Assembly: GCA_964647585.1 (NCBI GenBank)
Contig: CAZYGG010000062.1
Span: 1 to 22,672, forward strand
DNA length: 22,672 bases
Origin: CAJINA01 sp964647585
GTDB lineage: Bacteria; Desulfobacterota; Desulfobacteria; Desulfobacterales; CAJINA01
Reading direction: 5' to 3'
In this document: positions 1-7,730 of the stretch, piece by piece
Numbering within the stretch: the stretch's first letter is position 1
Layout of the letters: every line of letters begins with the position of its first letter
Made by a program: the position numbers and the translations under genes
Notes under the pieces: generated by a model
Told to the model about the DNA's origin: nothing
Database searches by the model: none
Seen by the model: the letters and a program-made list of their open reading frames with translations, nothing else

Positions 1-14
1 TGCAGGACTATATT

Positions 15-1235
15 ATGAATAAAAAATTTACCCCGCAAAATTTGATAGCGTTTGCAACGGACACCATTTCATGGGGCCTGACGGGAGGGATAGGCTACCA
101 GCTGTTCTTGTGCAGCCTGGTTTCAGTTATGCTGCTGGGTGTTTATGCCTATTTTACCCAGTTTGACCAGGGACTGGCGGTCACCGGTATGAGCAACATC
201 GTAAGCTGGGGTTTTTATATTTCCAACTTTACTTTCCTGGTGGGGGTGGCCGCGGCTGCGGTGATGCTTATATTACCGGCCTATATTTTCAAGGATGAGG
301 ACCTCCATCATGTGGTAATTATCGGTGAATGTGTGGCAGTCGGCGCTCTGATCATGTGTATGACATTTGTATTCGTAGACTTGGGAGCGCCGTTGAAGGC
401 GTGGCACCTGGCACCCGGTATCGGGCTTTTTAACTGGCCTTCGTCCCTGCTCACCTGGGACGTCCTGGTGTTAAACGTTTATTTGGGGTTGAACCTGGCG
501 GTGCCCGCCTACATTCTATACTGCCATTACCATAACGAAAAACCCGAAGATAAAAAATACCTTCCGTTCGTCTTCATTTCAATCTTCTGGGCTTTCTGTA
601 TCCACCTGGTCACGGCCTTCTTGTACCAGGGCCTGCCGGCCCGCCCCTTCTGGAACAATCCCCTGATGGGGCCCCGCTTTCTGGCATCGGCCTTTGCCGC
701 GGGCCCGGCCCTGATAACCATGGTGCTGGTTATTATCAACGGCACAACTGATTTCAAAATTGAGAAGAAAACCTTCAACAAGCTGCGCCTGATCATGGTT
801 GTTGCCGCTATTATAAACCTGATCATGCTCTTTTCAGAAGTTTTTAAAGAGTTCTACTTCCCCACGCACCACAGCCTGCCCGCGGAATATCTCTTCTTTG
901 GTCTTGACGGACATACGTCGCTTGTCCCCTGGATCTGGACCGCCATCAGCATGAATTTGCTGGGAACAATTCTGCTGGCCTTCAATCCTGGAAAAAACAG
1001 CCCCAAAGTGCTCTTTCCGGCCTGCGCCCTCCTCTTTCTGGGAATCTGGATAGAAAAAGGCATCGGCCTGATTGTGCCGGGCTTAATTCCGTCCCCCATC
1101 GGGGAACTGACCGACTATTCTCCAACCTGGGTAGAAATCAGTATCGCCCTGGGAATTCTGGCTCTGGGCATATTTGTCATAACCGTATTGATAAAACCGG
1201 CCTTGAAGATTGAGCTGCAATATCACGCCAAGTAG
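15..1235 (+). CDS. dsrP: DsrP-like NrfD-family membrane quinol oxidoreductase subunit
   Basis: This 406-aa polytopic membrane protein has about ten hydrophobic segments. NrfD/PsrC-family subunits exchange electrons between the menaquinone pool and iron-sulfur or cytochrome partners; DsrP is the quinone-interacting subunit of the DsrMKJOP complex of sulfate reducers. DsrP-like features are the segment GMSNIVSWGFYISNFTF near residues 58-74, the stretch PRFLASAFAAGPAL near 220-233, EYLFFGLDGH near 293-302 and WIEKGIGLIVPG near 348-359. The length fits the family. The ATG follows an AGGA at positions 4-7. The gene starts almost at the window edge, so upstream partners (dsrMKJO would be expected) cannot be seen. 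It converges on the HdrC-like gene with 8 bp between the stops, and I see no hairpin there. It could instead be a paralogous NrfD subunit of another respiratory complex. Family membership is sure; the DsrP assignment rests on remembered family sequence. Confidence 0.78.
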   Translation: MNKKFTPQNLIAFATDTISWGLTGGIGYQLFLCSLVSVMLLGVYAYFTQFDQGLAVTGMSNIVSWGFYISNFTFLVGVAAAAVMLILPAYIFKDEDLHHVVIIGECVAVGALIMCMTFVFVDLGAPLKAWHLAPGIGLFNWPSSLLTWDVLVLNVYLGLNLAVPAYILYCHYHNEKPEDKKYLPFVFISIFWAFCIHLVTAFLYQGLPARPFWNNPLMGPRFLASAFAAGPALITMVLVIINGTTDFKIEKKTFNKLRLIMVVAAIINLIMLFSEVFKEFYFPTHHSLPAEYLFFGLDGHTSLVPWIWTAISMNLLGTILLAFNPGKNSPKVLFPACALLFLGIWIEKGIGLIVPGLIPSPIGELTDYSPTWVEISIALGILALGIFVITVLIKPALKIELQYHAK

Positions 1236-1243
1236 GCAGACGT

Positions 1244-2128
1244 CTACTCAGCCTTTTCAGGCGCCCTCAGAAGTTGGTCTATTGCCTGGATAAACCGGGG
1301 ATAAATAATCCGCTCGGCCCGAAACAGGCGTTCCGGGAACCCCGGATCGACAGCGCCCGTTTCCAGGGCAAGTTCCTGCAGATTTCGAATTACTTTGTAG
1401 CCCCGCACTTTCTGGCTGCAGGCCTGGCCGCACAATTCACACTTGAGGCATAACCAGATGGACGGTGAACAGATCAGTTCATCCGTCAGGCCGAGATTTG
1501 CCATGCGGATGATGTACTGGGGATCAAACACTGGTCGTGAGCTGAAAATCGGGCAGCAGCCGCTACATTCGCTGCAGGTATAACAGGCCTGCGATTCTGA
1601 GTCGGCCATGCGGCTTTCCCGATGTTCCACCGACAAACCGCGGTTCGTGTCAATCGTTGCGGTCGGCATCTGCACCGGCTCTTGCAGCCACTGCTCCCAT
1701 TTTTCTTCAGGCAGGTCGACCAGTTCACCGCCCATACAGACCTGCGCGGCATGCCAGCGAACCCGCTGAAACCGGAACAGTAATTCCTGCTGAAGCAAAT
1801 GTATGGCGGGATTGACAATTTTTCGCTGCATGGCTTCCCGATGCGCAAAGCCAATGACCTCATGCGGTTTAACAGCATTGGGACATCCCTTGTGGCAACG
1901 CCGGCACATCTGGCAATACCAGATATCAGGTAACTCCAAGAGTTCGTCCAGCAAGCCCAGATTTGCCATCCTGATAATCTTTTGAGGATTCAACCGCTGG
2001 GCACTGATGTAGACCGGACATTCAAAATCACAGGTACCGCATGTCCAGCACATGTTGCTGCCGGCCGACGATTTCTCTTCAATCAACCGTCGAATCTTAT
2101 AATCAGGGGAAATCGGTTCGGGAATCAT
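1244..2128 (-). CDS. Tandem HdrC-like protein with four [4Fe-4S] motifs
   Basis: This 294-aa protein consists of two copies of the HdrC iron-sulfur module. Each copy has two CxxCxxCxxxC motifs: Cys27/30/33/37 and Cys72/75/78/82 in the first, Cys182/185/188/192 and Cys227/230/233/237 in the second. Between the motifs both copies carry nearly the same IIRMANLGL-x-DEL segment (residues 51-63 and 206-218), which shows an internal duplication. Four [4Fe-4S] clusters are predicted. HdrC proteins pass electrons to HdrB or HdrD-type thiol/disulfide subunits, but no HdrB-like CCG domain is present here. There is no signal peptide or membrane segment, so a cytoplasmic location is likely. The ATG at 2128 is preceded by GGAGG at good spacing. 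The gene is convergent with the dsrP-like gene and so transcribed separately. Its partner and substrate are unknown. Confidence 0.82.
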   Translation of the reverse strand: MIPEPISPDYKIRRLIEEKSSAGSNMCWTCGTCDFECPVYISAQRLNPQKIIRMANLGLLDELLELPDIWYCQMCRRCHKGCPNAVKPHEVIGFAHREAMQRKIVNPAIHLLQQELLFRFQRVRWHAAQVCMGGELVDLPEEKWEQWLQEPVQMPTATIDTNRGLSVEHRESRMADSESQACYTCSECSGCCPIFSSRPVFDPQYIIRMANLGLTDELICSPSIWLCLKCELCGQACSQKVRGYKVIRNLQELALETGAVDPGFPERLFRAERIIYPRFIQAIDQLLRAPEKAE

Positions 2129-2235
2129 TTGGCGGCCTCCTTTACCAACAGACCGGTGGTTGCCGGCCTCCCGCCCGGGTGATTTTATAACGGTGCTGGA
2201 CCTCTAACTAATTCTGCCCCAGGCAGTCCTGCCAG

Positions 2236-2309
2236 ATTATTACCTCAACTTTCGGGTTTTATGTGGGAGCCTCCAATTTTCGATGAAACCCGAAAGTTGA
2301 ATTATTACC
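2236..2309. repeat. 56-bp inverted-repeat element flanked by 9-bp direct repeats
   Basis: Perfect 15-bp inverted repeats TCAACTTTCGGGTTT (2245-2259) and AAACCCGAAAGTTGA (2286-2300) enclose 26 bases. They are flanked immediately on each side by the same 9-bp direct repeat, ATTATTACC (2236-2244 and 2301-2309). That is the layout of terminal inverted repeats with a target-site duplication, as left by a transposable element. The interior is far too short for a transposase. It could be a tiny non-autonomous element, the relic of a deleted insertion sequence, or a long hairpin with a regulatory role. The repeats are seen directly; the mobile-element reading is inference. Confidence 0.6.
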
Positions 2310-2535
2310 TTTCAGACTAATACACAATCAGATCGAATGCAAACTTGAGCAGGGTTGAAAACAGTCCGGCCGATTGCGCGCGGCGACTTTCATTTTTTTT
2401 GCTATAAATACAATGGCAGCCCGTCATTCAAGGGGTATGCCTATAAAATCCGGTGGGAAAATAAGACGGTCGGCAGGGAAGTGTTTTTAATCGCTTGGAT
2501 TCGTCAACCCGACGCGTGCAAAAAAATCTGGCCGC

Positions 2536-2567
2536 AAAAAGGGGGCTCCGCACCCGGGTCCCCTTTT
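2536..2567 (-). terminator. Rho-independent terminator of the 38-aa gene
   Basis: Read on the minus strand, AAAAGGGG and CCCCTTTT arms enclose a GC-rich loop that itself contains CCCGGG, and the second arm runs into five Ts. The hairpin lies about 47 bases past the stop codon of the 38-aa minus-strand gene. The A-tract on the other side would let it act in both directions. Confidence 0.6.
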
Positions 2568-2613
2568 ACGCTGCCAGCGAGATTCGGCACAAGGTGGTTG
2601 CCGCTTAAAAGCA

Positions 2614-2730
2614 TTACATCAATGTATAAATACAGCTGATGGCAGTGATCAACACCATCAGGTAGGCCAGCATGACAAACATCGGTTCATAGCCTGCCCC
2701 CTGAGACTCATTATTACTTTCGTCGCCCAT
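2614..2730 (-). CDS. 38-aa single-pass membrane protein, unknown function
   Basis: ATG at 2730 to TAA at 2614 encodes a 38-residue protein. The N-terminal 16 residues are polar and acidic (MGDESNNESQGAGYEP). They are followed by one hydrophobic helix at about residues 17-38 that contains a single Cys (Cys33) and ends with Met38. The start is preceded by an unusually strong Shine-Dalgarno (GAGGGAGG). A TTGACA-type promoter lies about 90 bases upstream, and a rho-independent terminator follows the gene. Together these three signals make a real gene much more likely than the length alone would. The expected topology is a polar tail and one membrane span. I do not recognise the family. Small proteins of this build are often accessory subunits of respiratory complexes or membrane-stress peptides, but nothing here decides between these. 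Confidence 0.66.
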   Translation of the reverse strand: MGDESNNESQGAGYEPMFVMLAYLMVLITAISCIYTLM

Positions 2731-2817
2731 TCTTGCTACCTCCCTCTCAAGTCATAACAAATAGTTTATAACGAATCGCTGGCGGGTACACATCCCACCG
2801 CTATTTTTGTCCATTGT

Positions 2818-2846
2818 TGGATACGAAATACTGAGCCAATTGTCAA
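2818..2846 (-). promoter_or_regulatory. Candidate sigma-70 promoter of the 38-aa gene
   Basis: On the minus strand there is a perfect -35 box TTGACA (2841-2846), a 17-base spacer and a weak -10 box TATCCA (2818-2823). The start codon is about 90 bases downstream. A short GC-rich inverted repeat near 2781-2801 would lie in the leader. The weak -10 keeps confidence moderate. Confidence 0.42.
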
Positions 2847-2930
2847 ACCAGAACAGAGCCCGGGTGTGATCCGGACGCGGTTCATGTCGGATATAGCAAT
2901 TTCCAAAAATATGTTCCGATTGGTCTATCC

Positions 2931-3021
2931 TGTCATTCTGAGGAGTGAAACGACGAAGAATCCCTTACAATGAAAGATAACCTTGGCATGCAGGGGACTC
3001 TTCGCTGCGCTCAGAGTGACA
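2931..3021. repeat. Dispersed-type palindromic repeat (TGTCATTCTGAG family)
   Basis: A left arm beginning TGTCATTCTGAG (2931-2964) pairs imperfectly with a right arm ending CTCAGAGTGACA (2994-3021). About 29 bases separate the arms. Sequences of the form TGTCATTCTGAG...GAAGAATC with this inverted layout recur as intergenic repeats in many bacterial genomes, as I remember them. It lies just downstream of the minus-strand gene ending at 3069 and may form a 3' hairpin on its transcript. Confidence 0.6.
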
Positions 3022-3068
3022 AGATAACGGAACGTATTTATGAAAATCGGTATAGCGTGTCAACGGGC

Positions 3069-3929
3069 CTACTCTTTCTTAAAAAACTTATTAAACAGTT
3101 TGTTAACGCCCTCTTTAACCTCGCCGGTGGTATTGGTTTTGGTCTGGTCCTTGGCCGCGCCTTCGGAGCTTTTAAACAGGTCCCCGAAAAAACCGCCCTT
3201 TTTTCCAGCCGTCTTCTCATTGGCTGCCGCGGTGCTCTTTTGCGGCGCTTGCTTGGGCGCCTTTACCTCCCGCTGGGTAGTGCCCTTGGGAAGCTCGAAG
3301 TAAGCTGATTTCAGGGAAGCCTTTTTTACACTCGTAAGCGTCATGTCCTTACCATAGCGCAAAACGCTGCCATATTTGTCCGCCTGTTTCTTGGCCGCAT
3401 CCGCAGATTTGGCCATCCCGGGCATCGCCATCGAAGTCATCTTCGAGGAAATCTGGACCATGGCCAGATTGATCCGCCGGATATCCTTGCTCTTGCTGAG
3501 AACCAGCTCGTCCGACGAAACCAGTTTGCCCGCGCCGTCCCGGACTTCCACCCGATATACCTTACCCTTGTAGCCGGCAATAGTTTCCTTTTTTCCCGTA
3601 TACTTGTAAGTGGTCTTGTAGTCTTCTACATTAACGGCCTTCTTCTGGCCGAACATCCCGCCCCCCATGCCACCCATCATACTGGCCATCTTAGCCATGT
3701 CGGTAGCCTGCCAGCCATCATCATCCTTTTGAACCATGTAGACCTTGCTGCCGGTCAGCAGTGTATAGCTGTCCGGGGCGGTATCCATACGAACATGCCG
3801 GTCATCCCGGGCACTCAGTTTCACGGTTGAACCGTCCGAGTATTTCCAGGTGGCCACGATGTCTTTGGCCCAGGCTGATCCGGTAGCAACAAACAGCAAC
3901 AGACAAACACAAAGAAAAATACGACGCAT
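3069..3929 (-). CDS. Exported DUF4412/LolA-like protein
   Basis: The chosen start, ATG at 3929, gives 286 aa. It is preceded by a strong GGGGAGGAG and followed at once by a signal peptide (MRRIF, hydrophobic core, cut after Ala-Trp-Ala at residue 21). The frame stays open to 4181, but those extra residues would bury the signal peptide. The mature part up to about residue 215 reads as repeated beta strands (VATWKYSDGSTVKL, YKGKVYRVEVRD, SDELVLSKS), as in periplasmic DUF4412/LolA-like proteins that may bind lipids. Residues 80-93 are rich in Met and Gly. The last 70 residues are Lys/Ala-rich and contain two aromatic pieces, FFGDLF (247-252) and LFNKFF (278-283). The function is unknown. It is divergent from recCBD, about 500 bases away. 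Export is sure; the family is a guess from overall pattern. Confidence 0.72.
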   Translation of the reverse strand: MRRIFLCVCLLLFVATGSAWAKDIVATWKYSDGSTVKLSARDDRHVRMDTAPDSYTLLTGSKVYMVQKDDDGWQATDMAKMASMMGGMGGGMFGQKKAVNVEDYKTTYKYTGKKETIAGYKGKVYRVEVRDGAGKLVSSDELVLSKSKDIRRINLAMVQISSKMTSMAMPGMAKSADAAKKQADKYGSVLRYGKDMTLTSVKKASLKSAYFELPKGTTQREVKAPKQAPQKSTAAANEKTAGKKGGFFGDLFKSSEGAAKDQTKTNTTGEVKEGVNKLFNKFFKKE

Positions 3930-4436
3930 ACTCTCCTCCCCTAACGATTTGGTTATAAAAACACCCCAATTTAAACAGGCACGCCGTGCCATTGATTTTT
4001 TCAAAAAGTTTAGCCATCCGAGGCAGCCAGGCCGGTCAACCAGGGGTAGGCACCGGACGATTATCCGGCCATATAAAAAAGGAAAAAGATGGAAACGGAA
4101 AAATACGGGGCAGGGCAACAACCAGGACGCAAAACTGCCGACAGCGAAGCATGAACTTCTCCTTTTCAGCCCGAGGCGCATCCCAGTGTAATATCCGCTA
4201 TCTGAAGCCCGATTCAGAACATGGTAAAATCTAAGTACTACAAGCTCGGCACGATGTCAATCGACCGGTCGTTTGGCGCTGCCCTGTCGGCCGGCCTTAC
4301 CAGAAACCTTTTTGTAGTCCATCTACTTGTTTTTTTTCCTTTTTTTAAATATAAGAAACGAATAGCCGATTGACAACCAGATGCGTATCGGGTATCTGAA
4401 CCTCTACACCCTTACCCGGACGTTCGCAGGGAAAAC
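3930..4436. other. Divergent intergenic region before recC
   Basis: No gene is supported in these 507 bases. It separates the minus-strand exported protein from recCBD. It contains a perfect 13-bp dyad GGCACGCCGTGCC at 3979-3991, about 50 bases upstream of the minus-strand start, which could be an operator. There is also a 10-bp palindrome CGACCGGTCG (4262-4271), a T-rich run (4329-4346) and the recC promoter candidate. Open frames across 3850-4234 look random. Confidence 0.5.
4370..4398 (+). promoter_or_regulatory. Candidate sigma-70 promoter of recCBD
   Basis: A perfect -35 box TTGACA (4370-4375), a 17-base spacer and a weak -10 box TATCTG (4393-4398) lie 38 bases before the recC ATG. A T/A-rich tract (4329-4352) just upstream resembles an UP element. 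No operator or SOS-type box was recognised. Confidence 0.45.
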
Positions 4437-7400
4437 ATGCCCGGATTACATCTATACACCAGCAACCGGCTCGAGGTTCTACAGCAGAAGATGGCGGCAC
4501 GACTAGGTGCTGACCCCCTGCCCCCCCTGCAAAAGGAAATCGTTGTCGTGCAAAGCAAGGGCATGGAGCGGTGGTTGAACCTGGAAACCGCCCGGCAAAA
4601 TGGTATCTGTGCCCACGTGGAATACCTGTTTCCCCGTGTGTTCGTGTACAGCCTTTTTCGACAGGTCATCCAACTGCCGGAAACCACACCGTTTTCCCCT
4701 GAACTCAACACCTGGCGCATCCTGAAACTGCTCCCTGAACTGATGGCCGGGCCGGAAACGGAAAGTATCGCCAACTACGTGGCCAATGACCCGGCCGGTC
4801 TGAAGAAATATCAGCTCTCCCGGAAAATTGCCGAAGCCTTCGACCGGTACACCATTATGCGTCCGGAAATGGTCACTGGCTGGGACAGGGGCAAAAACCT
4901 CTTTGCTACCAACTTCAAGGAGTCGGTCTGGCAGGCCGCCCTCTGGGCAATGCTCCTGGCAACCCAAACGCCTGATCAGGAGCCGGTCCACCATGCAGCC
5001 CTGAAAAATAGATTCCTCCAGACACCGGACCCGCCCCTTGACCTGCCCGGGCGAGTATCGATCTTCGGGATTTCCGCGCTGCCGCCCTTTTACATAGAGA
5101 TCTTTAAAAAAGTCGCCCTGCAGATCGATGTGGACATCTACTACCTCAACCCCTGCCGGGAATACTGGGAATACGCCTACAGTGCCAAGCAGATTGCACA
5201 TTTCACCGAAGCGGGCGTCTCGGAAGATGACACCTACTACGACTGCGGCAACAGCCTGCTGGCTTCCATGGGCAGCGCGGGCCGGGAGTTCTTCAGCCTG
5301 GTCCTCGACAACATCGGCGATACCGGTGAAGATCTCTTCAGCGAACCCGAAAAAGAGACCCTGCTCACCGCTGTCCAGTCCGATATCCTGAACCTGCGGC
5401 AGCCAAAGAGAGAAACTGGCTTGCCGACACCGGATACAGATACCAGCATCCGCGTCCACGTCTGCCACAGCAGGGTCAGAGAGGTGGAAGTCCTCCATGA
5501 CCAACTGCTGGACCTTTTTGCCGAAACGCAGGACCTACTGCCCGCCGATATCGTTGTCATGATGCCGGATGTCACCGCCTACGCACCTTTGATCCAGGCA
5601 GTCTTCGATACCCGGCCCTCTGTGGGCGGACGCATCCCCTACTCCATCGCGGACACCCACATCCGCAGCGGCAATTCCCTGGCCGACACGTTTCTGGAAA
5701 TCCTGGCGGTTGGACGCAAGCGTTACCGAGCACCGGCCCTTCTCGATATCATAGAAATACCGGCAGTCCGTAAACGGTTTGGCATTGAAGAACAGGGCCC
5801 CGGGCTCATTAAAAAATGGATCGCTGAGACCGGTATCCGCTGGGGCATAGACGGGGCCCACCGGGAGGACCTGGCGCTGCCCGGTTTTCACGAAAACACC
5901 TGGCAGTCCGGCCTGGAGCGGATGCTGCTCGGCTACGCCCTGCCCCCCGACGATGACCCCAAACTGTTTGCCGGCATACTGCCGTACGGGGAAATAGAGG
6001 GCGACGACGCCCGTCTTCTGGGGGCCTTCACCCGCTTTGTGAAAACACTCATTGCCCGGACCACAGACCTGAACCGCAGCCAGACGCCGACGCAATGGGC
6101 TGCCCTGCTCACCGATATCCTCACGACGTTCTTTGCCCGGGACGAAACAACTGAAAATGATATCAACCAGATCCGCGACACCCTTACCGACGAGGGGCTG
6201 GCCGGATATACCGCCGCGGCCGGCTTCGATGAACCGGTCTCTCTTGAGGTCATCCGCGCCTATCTCGAAACGCGACTCGGCCGGGACGCACTCTCTTTCG
6301 GGTTTATCAGCTCCGGCGTCACGTTCTGCACCCTACTGCCCATGCGCAGCATCCCTTTCAAGGTGGTCTGCATGCTCGGCATGAACGACGGCGACTATCC
6401 CCGCGCCGGACAGGCCCCGGGTTTCGACCTCATGGCCAAAAGACGCCAGCTGTGCGACTGGTCCAAGCGGCACGAAGATCGGTATCTCTTTCTGGAAAGT
6501 CTCCTGTCAGCCCGGCAGCAGCTGATAATCAGTTACGTGGGTTGCGACCCCCAAGACAACTCCGTCCGGCCGCCGTCGGTACTGGTAAGCGAACTGCTTG
6601 ACTACCTTGAAGCGGGCTTTGCGAATGATGAAAAAGGCCCCCTGCTGGACCGACTGATCACCCGGCACCCCCTGCAGCCCTTCAGTCCCCTCTATTTCCA
6701 GGAAAATGCCCGCCTGTTCAGTTATTCCCAGCCGGATTGTCAGGCCGCGCAGGCCAGCCTGGAAACCCGCCGGGCAGCGGCCTGTTTTCCGGAAAACCCG
6801 CTGCCGGCGCCCAGCGAGGAGAAGTGGTCGGTCACCCCCATCAGCCGCCTGGTCCGTTTTTTCAAAAACCCTTCTGAATTTCTGGTCAACAGCAGGCTCC
6901 GGGTGAATTTCAGCCCCCGGTCAGCCGACCTCCCGGAAGAACGCGAACCCTTCGAACTGGACAGCCTGCAGGCCTACCGAATCAAAAATGACCTGGTAAA
7001 ATTCGGTCTTACAGCCGGCGATACCGGGCCGCTTGTGAAAGCGCTGCAGGTCTCCGGCCAACTACCCCATGGCCGCAGGGGAGAACTGGCCCTGGCCGGT
7101 CTGCAGCAGGAGGCCAAAGCGTTTATCGACCGGGTAAGCGCTTTCAGTCCGGGAAAACCCGCCCAGCCGTTTGAGGTCAATGTCCCCTGCGGGCACGCCC
7201 CCCGAACCACCCTCCAGGGGACCGTGCAGAGCCTCTATCCCGAGGGCCAGCTGTTTTACCGCTGCGCGAACATGAAAGCCGGGGATCTTCTGGGCGCCTG
7301 GATTCACCACCTCCTCTTGAACACGTGTGCAGATCTGCAAGCATGCAAAATAACCACGGTTATCAGTCGGGACGACAGAGTCTCGTTCAAGGAACTGGCC

Positions 7401-7712
7401 AGCCCTGATGCCGGGGCAACCCTGGAAAAACTGACCGACTGCTTTCTGGACGGATTGCAAAGCCCGCTTTGCTTTTTCCCGGAAACTTCCCACGCCTTTG
7501 CCAAGGCGGTCGTCGCGTCAATAAAACCGGTGGAGGAAGCCCTGGAGATCGCCAGAAAAAAATGGGATTCCGGACACTACCACACCGGCGAAGGCGAAGA
7601 TATTTACCGACAAAGAAGTTTTGGCCTGGATATGCCCACCGGGCATGAATTCCAGGAGATGGCCCTGGCCATTTTCAAGCCGCTGCTGGCGGCTATGGAC
7701 AGCAACCAATGA
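4437..7712 (+). CDS. recC: Exodeoxyribonuclease V subunit RecC
   Basis: This 1091-aa protein is close to the length of E. coli RecC (about 1120). RecC holds the RecB and RecD motors together, splits the strands and scans for Chi with a helicase-like fold that has lost its ATPase residues. Recognisable features are the N-terminal block VQSKGMERWLNLETARQ near residues 38-54, followed by HVEYLFPRVFVY, and MRSIPFKVVCMLGMNDGDYPR near 640-660, which is the degenerate helicase region typical of RecC. No intact Walker A motif is present, as expected. The last 300 residues match the RecC C-terminal domain. The start ATG has AGGG upstream. It is the first gene of a recC-recB-recD operon, with recB beginning 18 bases after its stop. 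The identity is further secured by the two neighbours. Confidence 0.93.
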   Translation: MPGLHLYTSNRLEVLQQKMAARLGADPLPPLQKEIVVVQSKGMERWLNLETARQNGICAHVEYLFPRVFVYSLFRQVIQLPETTPFSPELNTWRILKLLPELMAGPETESIANYVANDPAGLKKYQLSRKIAEAFDRYTIMRPEMVTGWDRGKNLFATNFKESVWQAALWAMLLATQTPDQEPVHHAALKNRFLQTPDPPLDLPGRVSIFGISALPPFYIEIFKKVALQIDVDIYYLNPCREYWEYAYSAKQIAHFTEAGVSEDDTYYDCGNSLLASMGSAGREFFSLVLDNIGDTGEDLFSEPEKETLLTAVQSDILNLRQPKRETGLPTPDTDTSIRVHVCHSRVREVEVLHDQLLDLFAETQDLLPADIVVMMPDVTAYAPLIQAVFDTRPSVGGRIPYSIADTHIRSGNSLADTFLEILAVGRKRYRAPALLDIIEIPAVRKRFGIEEQGPGLIKKWIAETGIRWGIDGAHREDLALPGFHENTWQSGLERMLLGYALPPDDDPKLFAGILPYGEIEGDDARLLGAFTRFVKTLIARTTDLNRSQTPTQWAALLTDILTTFFARDETTENDINQIRDTLTDEGLAGYTAAAGFDEPVSLEVIRAYLETRLGRDALSFGFISSGVTFCTLLPMRSIPFKVVCMLGMNDGDYPRAGQAPGFDLMAKRRQLCDWSKRHEDRYLFLESLLSARQQLIISYVGCDPQDNSVRPPSVLVSELLDYLEAGFANDEKGPLLDRLITRHPLQPFSPLYFQENARLFSYSQPDCQAAQASLETRRAAACFPENPLPAPSEEKWSVTPISRLVRFFKNPSEFLVNSRLRVNFSPRSADLPEEREPFELDSLQAYRIKNDLVKFGLTAGDTGPLVKALQVSGQLPHGRRGELALAGLQQEAKAFIDRVSAFSPGKPAQPFEVNVPCGHAPRTTLQGTVQSLYPEGQLFYRCANMKAGDLLGAWIHHLLLNTCADLQACKITTVISRDDRVSFKELASPDAGATLEKLTDCFLDGLQSPLCFFPETSHAFAKAVVASIKPVEEALEIARKKWDSGHYHTGEGEDIYRQRSFGLDMPTGHEFQEMALAIFKPLLAAMDSNQ

Positions 7713-7730
7713 GACCGTGCAGGAAATAAT

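Larger units (their letters stand above)
2129..2613. other. Intergenic region upstream of the HdrC-like gene
   Basis: No convincing gene is seen in these 485 bases. The region holds the inverted-repeat element at 2236-2309 and the terminator at 2536-2567, both listed separately. An open frame starting at TTG (2355-2639, plus strand) has no good ribosome binding site, reads like random protein, and runs over the terminator and into the antisense of the 38-aa gene. I do not accept it. Confidence 0.6.
2731..3068. other. Intergenic region with promoter and palindromic repeat
   Basis: No gene is supported in these 338 bases. They hold the 5' leader and promoter of the 38-aa gene (minus strand), the palindromic repeat at 2931-3021, and a short tail downstream of the exported-protein gene that ends at 3069. 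The plus-strand open frames that begin near 2970 and 3040 run antisense through the 3' end of that gene and are not accepted. Confidence 0.55.

Noticed and set aside
2355..2639. 94-aa plus-strand open frame starting at TTG
   Set aside because: It has no ribosome binding site, random composition, and passes through a terminator hairpin and the 38-aa gene.
2970..3308. 112-aa plus-strand open frame
   Set aside because: It starts inside the palindromic repeat and runs antisense to the exported-protein gene.
3930..4181. N-terminal extension of the exported protein up to 4181
   Set aside because: The internal ATG at 3929 has a strong Shine-Dalgarno and is followed at once by a typical signal peptide.
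4503..5504. 333-aa open frame on the minus strand inside recC
   Set aside because: It is the antisense of a clear RecC reading frame and is a product of high GC content.
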